From: an uncultured Lachnospiraceae bacterium
Lineage (GTDB): Bacteria > Bacillota > Clostridia > Lachnospirales > Lachnospiraceae
Direction: 5' to 3'
Assembly: GCA_948441955.1 (NCBI GenBank)
Contig: CAOJQZ010000017.1
Coordinates: forward strand, 1-36,605
Length of the DNA stretch: 36,605 bases
Numbering within the stretch: position 1 is the first letter of the stretch; the number at the start of each line of letters is the position of its first letter. This document shows, piece after piece, positions 1 to 7,036 of the stretch. The notes below the pieces were generated by a model. That model did no database searches. It saw only the letters and a list, made by a program, of their open reading frames with translations, and had not been told where the DNA came from. The position numbers were made by a program, and so were the translations under genes.

Positions 1-25
1 AAAGCCTGCTTAATGAAGGGGAAGA

Positions 26-535
26 TTAAGTTGTGGAAGAAGACAATATCCCTGCTTCAAGCGCAATCTGCTTCATATGCGTTACGGCATTCCGTTTGCG
101 GTTATAGGCTGTAGAGTCAGATTCTGTTTTATTAAGCGCGTAATCAACCAAAGCTTTAATAAGCTCGGCATCCGATATTATGCCGGGGTCAGGATTTTCA
201 TTTGTGTTTTTTGAAATATCTGTCAGAGTGTAGGTAGTAAATAGCTTTGCATGTTTGATACATTCCGAAAAAACCCCTGAATCTACTACGATTTTAGAGA
301 AGGCCCGGAGCGCTTTCCCAGGGGAGGAAAGTTCATTCTGGCTGGTCAGTACAACTATGAAGGAACTAGGGTATATATTTTCAATATATATGCTTTTAGG
401 GTTAGGAGCATTACCTGAACAGAGATTATAGGCATCTGCGGCATCAAGGAGCGTCTGCCTGAACGGATCGCAGTTGAAACGGACATTGCTGTTGGCATAT
501 GCCAGCTGGAGTTTTATTGTATATGAGTAACTCAT
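26..535 (-). CDS. Hypothetical protein, 169 aa
   Basis: I do not recognise this protein. It starts at an ATG preceded by AGAGGTG with a 5-base gap, a good ribosome site, and ends in TAA, so it is complete. There is no signal peptide, membrane segment or obvious catalytic motif. The sequence is mixed polar and hydrophobic, with a helical C-terminal half that contains a basic NRKRN stretch. It reads away from the plus-strand genes that follow, and the roughly 350-base gap to its right holds only an ORF remnant. The good ribosome site and coherent composition support a real gene; its function is unknown. Confidence 0.6.
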   Translation of the reverse strand: MSYSYTIKLQLAYANSNVRFNCDPFRQTLLDAADAYNLCSGNAPNPKSIYIENIYPSSFIVVLTSQNELSSPGKALRAFSKIVVDSGVFSECIKHAKLFTTYTLTDISKNTNENPDPGIISDAELIKALVDYALNKTESDSTAYNRKRNAVTHMKQIALEAGILSSSTT

Positions 536-634
536 GATTTCACCTCTTTTAGAAATGTTAGCATAAAAAAGAAAAAAGATAAAGAAAATTTATGACTTTT
601 GCTTGTAACTGAAGGCTAAATTTGATATTATTAA

Positions 635-907
635 AATAAACAAGATAAATTAAATTTAGCACAAATACAAAAGAGATTATTTTTATTATATTTTCCGGGT
701 CGCGACGAGGATGAAATCATAGGAATTTATGATGATATTACAGATTTAAAAGCCGCCTGTGAAAGGATTCTTGAAGATCAGGATCATGAATATGAAATAC
801 TGTTAAAGAATCCTTATACGAAACTTACGACGGGAGAGTTTAACAGAAATTCAGGAGAATTTGGGACGTTAGATCCAGAAAGCTTATGGGAAGAACAGCT
901 GACTTAG
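635..907 (+). pseudogene. ORF remnant without a start codon
   Basis: An open frame runs from after a TAA at 632-634 to a TAG at 905-907 with no ATG, GTG or TTG in frame. From about 692 it reads like a real acidic protein: FPGRDEDEIIGIYDDITDLK, later KNPYTKLTTGEF, ending ESLWEEQLT. The sequence before about 690 is AT-rich and does not look coding. The simplest reading is the 3' end of a gene whose 5' part was lost. It overlaps the next gene by 22 bases. Family unknown. It is the only content I see in the 536-885 gap. Confidence 0.45.
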
Positions 908-1368
908 ATAAATATAAAAAGGTAAAGTATAGAATAGATGATGTCTGGCAGTATATGTTTTGGCATGATTATGTGTCAGAACAGAACGGAAGACTGGTAT
1001 GTGACCGAAATTATTCACGGACAGCAGACAATGTAAAGGAAGAAATGGATATTTATTTCAAGGTGGAGGAAACAGCAGAAATCATGGAGGCGATGGGTAC
1101 GAACTGGGGCGGATGGAATGAGTGTCCGGCATCTCATATTATGGCCGGGAAAATGAGGGAATGGGAAAGGGCATATGGAGCAGAGCTGACAGAAATATCC
1201 CATGACACGCTGGTGTTCCGGTGTCAGAGGAAATTAGAGGAAAAAGAAGCGGAGGCTTTGCTGCAGGACATTTCAAATTTCCCTTCGAACGCCCTGGATA
1301 TTGCAGATTTTGAAACTATAAGGAGAAGGCTTATTGACGAGGGGACTTTTGCCTTGTGGTGGGATTAG
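886..1368 (+). CDS. DUF4253 domain-containing protein, 160 aa
   Basis: The C-terminal half carries the pattern I associate with DUF4253: a Trp-rich NWGGWNECP stretch around residues 72-80, then YGAELTEISHDTLVF around 95-110, and the typical WWD ending. The N-terminal part is rich in aromatic residues (VWQYMFWHDYV). No biochemical function is established for the family; it recurs in accessory loci of bacteria, often next to immunity-like or orphan proteins, which fits here. The ATG at 886 lies inside the tail of the preceding remnant and has only a weak AGAAAG upstream, so translation may be coupled or weak. The last 13 bases overlap the truncated phosphoesterase frame. Confidence 0.6.
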   Translation: MGRTADLDKYKKVKYRIDDVWQYMFWHDYVSEQNGRLVCDRNYSRTADNVKEEMDIYFKVEETAEIMEAMGTNWGGWNECPASHIMAGKMREWERAYGAELTEISHDTLVFRCQRKLEEKEAEALLQDISNFPSNALDIADFETIRRRLIDEGTFALWWD

Positions 1369-1601
1369 AAGCCTTTCATTATCAAGGCAGCCTGCTGTTA
1401 TATGGGCACCTGCATAACAGTGATGAGGAAATATATTTTCAGGAATGTATACGGGATATGAGGTGGAATACTGACGGGAATGTAAGGGCATATAATGTCG
1501 GCTGTATGATGCCCTGCATGGGATATGAACCGAGGACGCTTACAGAAATAATAGATTATCGAGCAGGCAGTGAGAGGTTAAACTATGAGCAGAAGCTATA
1601 A
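1356..1601 (+). pseudogene. Truncated metallophosphoesterase, C-terminal fragment
   Basis: The 81-codon frame opens with GTG inside the end of the DUF4253 gene. From about residue 8 it matches the C-terminus of small calcineurin-like phosphoesterases: HYQGSLLLYGHLHN, in which GHLH is the last metal-binding motif, then YNVGCMMP and the tail PRTLTEII. The N-terminal two thirds, with the DxH, GDxxD and GNHD motifs, are absent. A lone C-terminal fragment cannot form the di-metal site, so it is very probably inactive. Homology begins almost exactly where the DUF4253 frame ends, suggesting a deletion or recombination junction near 1368. The last 17 bases overlap the next gene. Confidence 0.65.
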
Positions 1602-1824
1602 GAAAACTCCGATTAGCAAATATGGTGGAGACAGCCGGTTCGGCAAGCGGCAAGCCGGCAAAAAGGTCAGAAAATCAGACGGGAAACTGCTTTTAAAGGG
1701 AAGCCAGTATAAAAAGCTTTTTGAGACCTGGAATATTAATGATTTTGTCCAGTTTTACTCCTTAAAAGAAGCAGAAATACAGGAAAATATAGAGCGCTGG
1801 AAAAAGTATTTCTACAGAAAATAG
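1585..1824 (+). CDS. Small basic hypothetical protein, 79 aa
   Basis: This short protein begins MSRSYKKTPI and is strongly basic in its first half (KYGG, FGKRQAGKKVRKS). The opening motif recurs in many small uncharacterised clostridial and phage-associated proteins; I know no function. A ribosome site (GAGAGG, 1572-1577) precedes the ATG with a good gap, inside the end of the truncated phosphoesterase frame. Its TAG at 1822-1824 lies just before the next gene's ribosome site. The basic N-terminus could bind nucleic acid, but that is inference. It looks intact. Confidence 0.65.
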   Translation: MSRSYKKTPISKYGGDSRFGKRQAGKKVRKSDGKLLLKGSQYKKLFETWNINDFVQFYSLKEAEIQENIERWKKYFYRK

Positions 1825-1841
1825 TGAGAGGTATGAATAAG

Positions 1842-2669
1842 ATGATTTATGCTATAAGTGACGTTCATGGATGTGTTGACGCATTAAAGGTGAAAATGAA
1901 CTGGGTAAAGCTTTCCGGGGAAAACAGGATCGTATTTCTTGGCGACTATATTGATTACGGCCCCTGCTCTTTTCAGGTGCTTTGGTATCTTTATGAACTG
2001 CAGCAGAAATATGGAGCTGACAAGGTTATCGTGCTTAAAGGAAATCACGAGGCCATGTTTCTTGATTGGATTCATGAATACGGGAATCCGTATGCAGCGG
2101 AGACAGGAGAAGCTATGATTTTTAACGACTGGCTGCGTACAGACATGGAATACGGGTCGAATACTGTCCGGACGTTTATGACAGAGCGGCAATACTTATT
2201 TCTTGAGCAGATTGCCAGAACAAGCTCCTTTGAAACAATCAACAGGGAAGCGGCAGGCATGATACTTTCCCGGCATGGAAGCTTAATTTCATGGATGGAT
2301 TGTCTGCCGGCTGTTTATGAAACAGATACGCAGATCTATGTACATGCCGGAATCGATGAGGAAGCAGGGGAGTACTGGAGATGGGGAACCTCTGATGAAA
2401 TATTTTTATGGAAATATCCGCCTTCTACCGGAAGATTTTATAAGATAGTGATTGCCGGCCATGTAGGGACAGGGAGTAAGGAGCTTGCAGACGACAGAGA
2501 GTATCACGAGGTCTTTTATGACGGAGAAAGCCACTATTACATTGACGGAGGGGTATATAAAAAGGACGGGCAACTGCTTTTGCTTGCCTATGATGAGACA
2601 GAAGATATTTATGATTCTATTCAGGATAACGGTAGCAAAATCAGAACAGGAAAGGATACGGTAAAATGA
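1842..2669 (+). CDS. PPP-type metallophosphoesterase (protein phosphatase / ApaH-like)
   Basis: The protein contains the ordered di-metal motifs of the PPP family: DVHG (Asp7, His9), GDYIDYG (Asp35, Asp38), KGNHE (Asn68, His69), then YVHAGI and AGHVGTG carrying the later histidines. About 275 aa is normal for bacterial Ser/Thr phosphatase 1-like or ApaH-like enzymes. Substrates in this family are phosphoproteins or dinucleoside polyphosphates, and the sequence does not tell me which. The frame is open from GTG 1824, but GAGAGG at 1826-1831 sits 10 bases before the ATG at 1842 and the SDVHG motif then falls at the usual distance, so I chose 1842. The stop overlaps the next start (ATGA), indicating coupling. 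Confidence 0.85.
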   Translation: MIYAISDVHGCVDALKVKMNWVKLSGENRIVFLGDYIDYGPCSFQVLWYLYELQQKYGADKVIVLKGNHEAMFLDWIHEYGNPYAAETGEAMIFNDWLRTDMEYGSNTVRTFMTERQYLFLEQIARTSSFETINREAAGMILSRHGSLISWMDCLPAVYETDTQIYVHAGIDEEAGEYWRWGTSDEIFLWKYPPSTGRFYKIVIAGHVGTGSKELADDREYHEVFYDGESHYYIDGGVYKKDGQLLLLAYDETEDIYDSIQDNGSKIRTGKDTVK

Positions 2670-3442
2670 TTGAGCACAAAAAGATTGAAGTAACGGAGGC
2701 TGATTACGAGGAGATGGCAAGGCTTGCAGAGGATGTTATGCAGGAATTGTATATGAATTATTCGCACTACGACAGGGAGGGAAATGATATTCTGTCAAAA
2801 TACATGCCTTATGAGGGGGACTTTGTGAAGGATGTTCTGCCTCTTGTCCGGGAAGAACAGGAGGATATGCTTAAGGAAGAGCCTTATGATGAGCTTTTAT
2901 ATGATTTGTTCAGAAGAGGAGACGATATTGGAAAGGTCCGGTACTATACACTGGAGGATATCAGGCCGTGGATAGCGCCGATTCTGCCAAAGGCCCTGCA
3001 TTTATTCCGCAAGGGTACAGACTGCTGCGGAGAGACAGATTATGCGGCGGGTATTTCTGTGCCGGACGATTATCTGACAGCAGCTTTTGCCAGAGAGGTG
3101 CGGAATATGATGATGATTTTTGCAGGGCGGCGGCTGAACCGCGAGGGACGTCCCCATTATCTGCTTCTGTTAGAAGCTTGGGGCTGCCGTGACGGAGACG
3201 AGTGGATGGGAATTTATTATGACGATGAACATCTGCGTGAGGCATATGAGTCTGTGGCGGCAGAGCTGGAGGAAAAAAGGGAGGAATACAGAAGCCATGA
3301 AATAGCGATATATGAATTCAGTCCGGAAAAGGAAGACGCGCCTTGCGGCATGCAAAATACGGATTTTAGAGACAAATATATTATAGAAAAAAGGCAGGCA
3401 GTAAGAAGGGTAAAGCCGGAGGAACTACAGTGTTTTAAATAA
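2666..3442 (+). CDS. Hypothetical protein coupled to the phosphatase, 258 aa
   Basis: I do not recognise this family. The protein is acidic, soluble and rich in Tyr and Glu, with no signal or membrane segment. It has an N-terminal helical stretch (residues 8-30), a central RPWIAPILPKALHLFRKG segment with a CC pair, and a Glu/Arg-rich helix near residues 190-210. The ATG overlaps the stop of the phosphatase gene as ATGA, so the two are very likely translated together and may share a role. It ends in a TAA 37 bases before the next gene. It could be a partner or substrate of the phosphatase, but nothing in the sequence proves that. Confidence 0.65.
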   Translation: MIEHKKIEVTEADYEEMARLAEDVMQELYMNYSHYDREGNDILSKYMPYEGDFVKDVLPLVREEQEDMLKEEPYDELLYDLFRRGDDIGKVRYYTLEDIRPWIAPILPKALHLFRKGTDCCGETDYAAGISVPDDYLTAAFAREVRNMMMIFAGRRLNREGRPHYLLLLEAWGCRDGDEWMGIYYDDEHLREAYESVAAELEEKREEYRSHEIAIYEFSPEKEDAPCGMQNTDFRDKYIIEKRQAVRRVKPEELQCFK

Positions 3443-3479
3443 TATATATTCAGCAAGAGAGGAAAGGAGCAGCTGCGAT

Positions 3480-4226
3480 ATGAAAATAAACATAATGACA
3501 TGGAATACACAATTGTATGAGTATGGTAACGCGTTATTCAAGAAAAGTATAGAGGATGGACTTATCACACTCAAAAAGCAGAAGGAGATTCTTTTAACAC
3601 ACCTGGAAAAGGAGAATTCCCTTGCTGTCTTACAGGAAGTTCCATATATGAGGAAGGACAATCGAACAGGGGAATGGAAAGAACATGAATTATTTACAGA
3701 ACTTAAAAGAGTTTTTCCAGAAGAAAGATATAAGATGTGTTACAACGTTTCAAACGATCATCAAATTATAATGACAATTGTCGTGTCAAATAAAGGACTT
3801 GTGGAAAGAGCAGTGGGAGTGAATAATAATCGTTGTATTTCTTTCAAAGTAAAGGGAACAGGTTTGAATTTACTGGGAGTACATGTTCATGCCGGTCATG
3901 TGAATGAATTAAGAGGCTGGCTAAGCGAAAACGAGACGTTCAGGCCTAATATAATACTGGGAGATTTCAACGCAGGAAACTACGTGAAAGATAAGGGTGA
4001 TGAAGAAATAGCGGAAAACAGACGGAACTATTTATTACTAACAGAAGGATATATTGATATATGCCAGGGAAGATATACATATCAAGGGAAAACACAGATT
4101 GATCATGTTTTGTTAGAAAATGGCAATAAATTTTGGGAAAGCTATTCCTATAAGAATGTCCATGTAGACAGGGGTATTAAGCTATCCGATCATTACCCCA
4201 TATATTGTGAAATAGAAAGGAAATAG
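3480..4226 (+). CDS. Endonuclease/exonuclease/phosphatase-fold hydrolase
   Basis: The motifs of the EEP superfamily (DNase I, exonuclease III, inositol phosphatases) occur in order: TWNTQ (Asn9), LQEVPY (Glu53), GVHVHAG, LGDFNAG (Asp162, Asn164), TQIDHV and the terminal SDHYP (Asp237, His238). All expected Mg-binding and catalytic residues are present, so an active phosphodiesterase or phosphatase is likely, but nuclease, lipid or nucleotide substrates cannot be separated from sequence. No signal peptide is seen, so it is probably cytoplasmic. AAGGAG lies upstream of the ATG. By eye the gene is more AT-rich than its neighbours, which would fit acquisition. It ends 20 bases from the convergent gene. 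Confidence 0.85.
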   Translation: MKINIMTWNTQLYEYGNALFKKSIEDGLITLKKQKEILLTHLEKENSLAVLQEVPYMRKDNRTGEWKEHELFTELKRVFPEERYKMCYNVSNDHQIIMTIVVSNKGLVERAVGVNNNRCISFKVKGTGLNLLGVHVHAGHVNELRGWLSENETFRPNIILGDFNAGNYVKDKGDEEIAENRRNYLLLTEGYIDICQGRYTYQGKTQIDHVLLENGNKFWESYSYKNVHVDRGIKLSDHYPIYCEIERK

Positions 4227-4246
4227 CTTCCCCTTTGCTGCCTGTG

Positions 4247-5092
4247 TCAGAAATTCATAATCCGCTCAAACATTTTATAGTTCGTGTCGTCCCTGGGCGG
4301 ACAGTAAACGGCAAATTCGATAGCTTTGAAATTATGCCGTCGCTCCTTCACCACATTTTTCATTGCCCGCGCTACAATCCGCGGAGGATTTAAAAATGCT
4401 CCGCATCCAAAAGCGCCCAGAATCATCACTTCATTTTCCTCTGCCGCTGCGATATCAAGGATTCTTCGAAGCCGTTTTTCATGGATTGCCAGTAAATCTC
4501 TGTCCGTAAGCCGTGCCGGAGGATTTCCATCTTTAGGGTTTATGGAACCTGCGGGACGTTCCCGCAGGTTCGGAGCCGCACAGGTAATTATGTTTACCTT
4601 GTACCAGTCTGCTTCAGGCAGAAGTTCGGGATTCGCAGTATCGGATTTAAAAACCACAACGTCCGGTGTATAGATACAGTCATCATTATGAAGAGGATTT
4701 CCCCAGGCCCGGTGGGGGGAATAAAAGCCGTCCCACAGGGCTTTTTCATTCAGGTTAAAGTACAGGGTGGAACAGCGGCAGACAGCCTCCTCCTGGGCGC
4801 TGGAACCTTTGATAACACCGCCGCCTGGATTTGTGGCAGACGCAAAATTTAAGACGGCGGTTTTCTGCCCTTTGTATTGGGCAGCGGCCTCAAGGGTGCG
4901 TTTTTTCGATACCGTCAGCATGGACGGAGCCTCATATCTTTTTTTGGGATTGTCAGGCAATATTTTTTCTTTCGATTCTAATATAAGCTTTTGATTTTCT
5001 GAGGAATACCTTACGGCCTGTACTAATTTATCATTTGTTCGGCAAAGCCTCTCTGTATCCTGAAAAATAGTGATGTTTTCATTTCTTCCCAT
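4247..5092 (-). CDS. Microbial-type poly(ADP-ribose) glycohydrolase (TIGR02452)
   Basis: This 281-aa protein matches the TIGR02452 / microbial PARG family. The catalytic signature GGG followed by QEE is clear at residues 90-92 and 100-102 (NPGGGVIKGSSAQEE), preceded by the typical TAVLNFASA strand; YTPDVVVFKSD and LGAFGCGAF (macrodomain-fold binding loops) follow. Such enzymes cleave ADP-ribose-ribose bonds or related ADP-ribose adducts; the two catalytic Glu residues are present, so activity is expected. The ATG has GAGAGGGG 8 bases upstream. It converges on the EEP gene and diverges from rho. A perfect 12-bp inverted repeat lies inside the reading frame at 4545-4571. Confidence 0.85.
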   Translation of the reverse strand: MGRNENITIFQDTERLCRTNDKLVQAVRYSSENQKLILESKEKILPDNPKKRYEAPSMLTVSKKRTLEAAAQYKGQKTAVLNFASATNPGGGVIKGSSAQEEAVCRCSTLYFNLNEKALWDGFYSPHRAWGNPLHNDDCIYTPDVVVFKSDTANPELLPEADWYKVNIITCAAPNLRERPAGSINPKDGNPPARLTDRDLLAIHEKRLRRILDIAAAEENEVMILGAFGCGAFLNPPRIVARAMKNVVKERRHNFKAIEFAVYCPPRDDTNYKMFERIMNF

Positions 5093-5183
5093 GTTTTAAA
5101 CCCCTCTCAAACAACATTCTCTATAATAAGCAGTATAACACAAAACATGGACAATTGGTTAAAATTAAAACTTAAAAAATCAC

Positions 5184-5212
5184 TTTCCAAACCTGTTGAC
5201 ATGTAGTATAAT
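5184..5212 (+). promoter_or_regulatory. Probable rho promoter
   Basis: A consensus -10 TATAAT (5207-5212) lies 17 bases after TTTCCA (5184-5189), which matches four of six -35 positions. Transcription would begin near 5220, leaving about a 70-base leader before the rho ATG. The nearby TTGACA at 5196 is too close to the -10 to serve. Confidence 0.5.
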
Positions 5213-5289
5213 AGCATCACAATATCAATGAAGTCATTTCTGACGGTTATCCCCGGTTGGACAATATGAGATTGAAAGGATTAATTATT

Positions 5290-6672
5290 ATGATGAAAGA
5301 AAAATATGAAACGCTGCCCCTTGCGACTTTAAAGGACCTGGCAAAGGCAAGAGGAATGAAAGGTATTTCAACAATGAAGAAGGCAGATGTTATCGAAGCG
5401 ATGCTTCGGGAGGATGAAAAGGATAAGGAAAAAGAGCAGAAAGACCAGAGAGAACCAAAAGAATCAAGAAGAGAGCCAAGAGAAACAGTAAAAGAGCTGT
5501 CTGCCAATACGGGTGATAAAGAGCTCCACGATATTGATAAATTAGACAGTGGAATTATTGTAAAGGGAATACTGGAGGTTATGGCGGATGGATTTGGATT
5601 TATAAGGAGTGAGAATTATCTGCCAGGTGATAATGATGTATATGTGTCTCCTTCTCAGATTCGAAGATTTAATTTAAAGACAGGGGATATCCTTGAAGGA
5701 CATACGAGAATCAAAACCCAGCAGGAAAAGTTCAGCGCTCTTCTTTATTTGACGAAAAACAATGGAATTGATCCGTTAATGGCAATGCGCAGGCCTAATT
5801 TTGAGGATTTAACACCAATTTTCCCGAATGAAAGATTAAAGCTTGAATGTGGACGGACAAGCACAGCCATGAGAATTATGGATCTGCTTTCCCCCATAGG
5901 TAAAGGGCAGAGGGGCATGATTGTATCACAGCCAAAGGCAGGTAAGACAACCTTGCTAAAGCAGGTAGCATTATCTGTACAGCAGAATAATCCGGAGATT
6001 CATCTTTTAATTCTTTTGATTGATGAGCGCCCGGAAGAGGTGACGGATATCAGGGAGAGCATTGAGGGCAGCAATGTAGAGGTTATTTATTCTACCTTTG
6101 ATGAACTTCCGGAGCATCATAAGAGGGTTTCAGAGATGGTGATCGAGCGTGCAAAGCGTCTTGTAGAACATGGGAAAGACGTTATGATACTGCTTGACAG
6201 TATTACAAGGCTTGCCAGAGCGTATAATCTGACGGTGCCGCCCTCAGGCAGAACACTTTCCGGCGGTCTTGATCCGGCGGCGCTTCATATGCCGAAGCGT
6301 TTCTTTGGAGCGGCGCGTAATATGCGCCAGGGCGGAAGTCTTACGATTCTTGCCACGGCCCTTGTAGATACAGGAAGCAAGATGGATGATGTTGTATATG
6401 AGGAATTTAAAGGTACAGGTAATATGGAGCTTGTACTTGATCGCAAATTATCAGAAAAGCGTGTTTTTCCTGCAATTGATATCCCGAAGTCAAGCACAAG
6501 GCGTGAAGACCTGCTTCTTAACAGGGAAGAGCAGGAGGCCGTGGATATTATGCGCCGTGCGTTTAATGGAATGCGGACGGACGAAGCGGTAGATAATATT
6601 TTGAATCTGTTTTCCAGGACAAGAAATAATATGGAATTTATTCAATTGGTAAAAAAGACGAAATTAATCTAG
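5290..6672 (+). CDS. rho: Transcription termination factor Rho
   Basis: Rho is the hexameric RNA helicase that ends transcription at factor-dependent sites. The chain has an N-terminal helical domain (about 1-45), a charged Lys/Glu/Arg-rich linker (about 45-80), the RNA-binding cold-shock domain (DGFGFIR through YVSPSQIRRFNL), a Walker A motif PKAGKTT (215-221), Walker B ILLIDERPEE, and the Q and R loops with LDSITRLARAYN and EEFKGTGNMEL. The frame is open from TTG 5257, but AAAGGA at 5275-5280 is 9 bases before ATG 5290, so I chose that (460 aa). The linker is longer than in E. coli Rho, as in many Gram-positives. Its stop codon lies in the rpmE promoter. Confidence 0.97.
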   Translation: MMKEKYETLPLATLKDLAKARGMKGISTMKKADVIEAMLREDEKDKEKEQKDQREPKESRREPRETVKELSANTGDKELHDIDKLDSGIIVKGILEVMADGFGFIRSENYLPGDNDVYVSPSQIRRFNLKTGDILEGHTRIKTQQEKFSALLYLTKNNGIDPLMAMRRPNFEDLTPIFPNERLKLECGRTSTAMRIMDLLSPIGKGQRGMIVSQPKAGKTTLLKQVALSVQQNNPEIHLLILLIDERPEEVTDIRESIEGSNVEVIYSTFDELPEHHKRVSEMVIERAKRLVEHGKDVMILLDSITRLARAYNLTVPPSGRTLSGGLDPAALHMPKRFFGAARNMRQGGSLTILATALVDTGSKMDDVVYEEFKGTGNMELVLDRKLSEKRVFPAIDIPKSSTRREDLLLNREEQEAVDIMRRAFNGMRTDEAVDNILNLFSRTRNNMEFIQLVKKTKLI

Positions 6673-6698
6673 ACAATGAGGCGGAATTATGGTACAAT
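6670..6698 (+). promoter_or_regulatory. rpmE promoter overlapping the rho stop codon
   Basis: TAGACA (6670-6675) and TACAAT (6693-6698) are 17 bases apart, a good SigA-type promoter. The -35 box contains the TAG stop codon of rho. It lets L31 be made independently of rho, with a leader of about 60 bases. Confidence 0.65.
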
Positions 6699-6765
6699 AA
6701 TAAAGCTGTTGAAAAATGAATAATATTGTATTTTGCAATAACTTTATAAAGAAGAGGTGAAGAAC

Positions 6766-6969
6766 ATGAAAGAAGGAATACATCCAACATATCATCAGGC
6801 AACTGTAACTTGTAACTGTGGAAATACATTTGTAACTGGTTCTACAAAGGAAGATATCCACGTAGAGATCTGTTCCAAATGCCACCCGTTCTACACAGGA
6901 CAGCAGAAAGCTGCTCAGGCACGCGGTCGTGTGGATAAGTTCAATAAGAAATACGGAATGGGTAAATAA
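6766..6969 (+). CDS. rpmE: 50S ribosomal protein L31, zinc-binding type
   Basis: This 67-aa protein is L31 of the large ribosomal subunit. It begins MKEGIHPTYHQATVTC and has a Cys pair around CNCG plus CSKC near residues 36-39, so it is the zinc-containing form (the paralogue made in zinc starvation lacks these cysteines). The ending GRVDKFNKKYG is diagnostic. The frame is open from a GTG at 6757, but that codon lies within the ribosome site AGAGGTG, so ATG 6766 is the start. It has its own promoter and a strong terminator just downstream. Confidence 0.96.
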   Translation: MKEGIHPTYHQATVTCNCGNTFVTGSTKEDIHVEICSKCHPFYTGQQKAAQARGRVDKFNKKYGMGK

Positions 6970-6982
6970 GCATGCAAGTATC

Positions 6983-7013
6983 GGGTTGAGGTTTTAGAAT
7001 CTCAACCCTTTTT
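6983..7013 (+). terminator. Intrinsic terminator after rpmE
   Basis: A perfect 8-bp stem, GGGTTGAG (6983-6990) with CTCAACCC (7001-7008), closes a 10-base loop and is followed by TTTTT. The next gene starts only 24 bases later and no promoter fits between, so the DUF1385 gene probably depends on read-through. Confidence 0.85.
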
Positions 7014-7036
7014 ATCATGTTGTTAAAGGAGTATTT

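Noticed and set aside
5196..5212. TTGACA as the -35 box of rho
   Set aside because: Only five bases separate it from TATAAT; TTTCCA at 17 bases is the workable partner.
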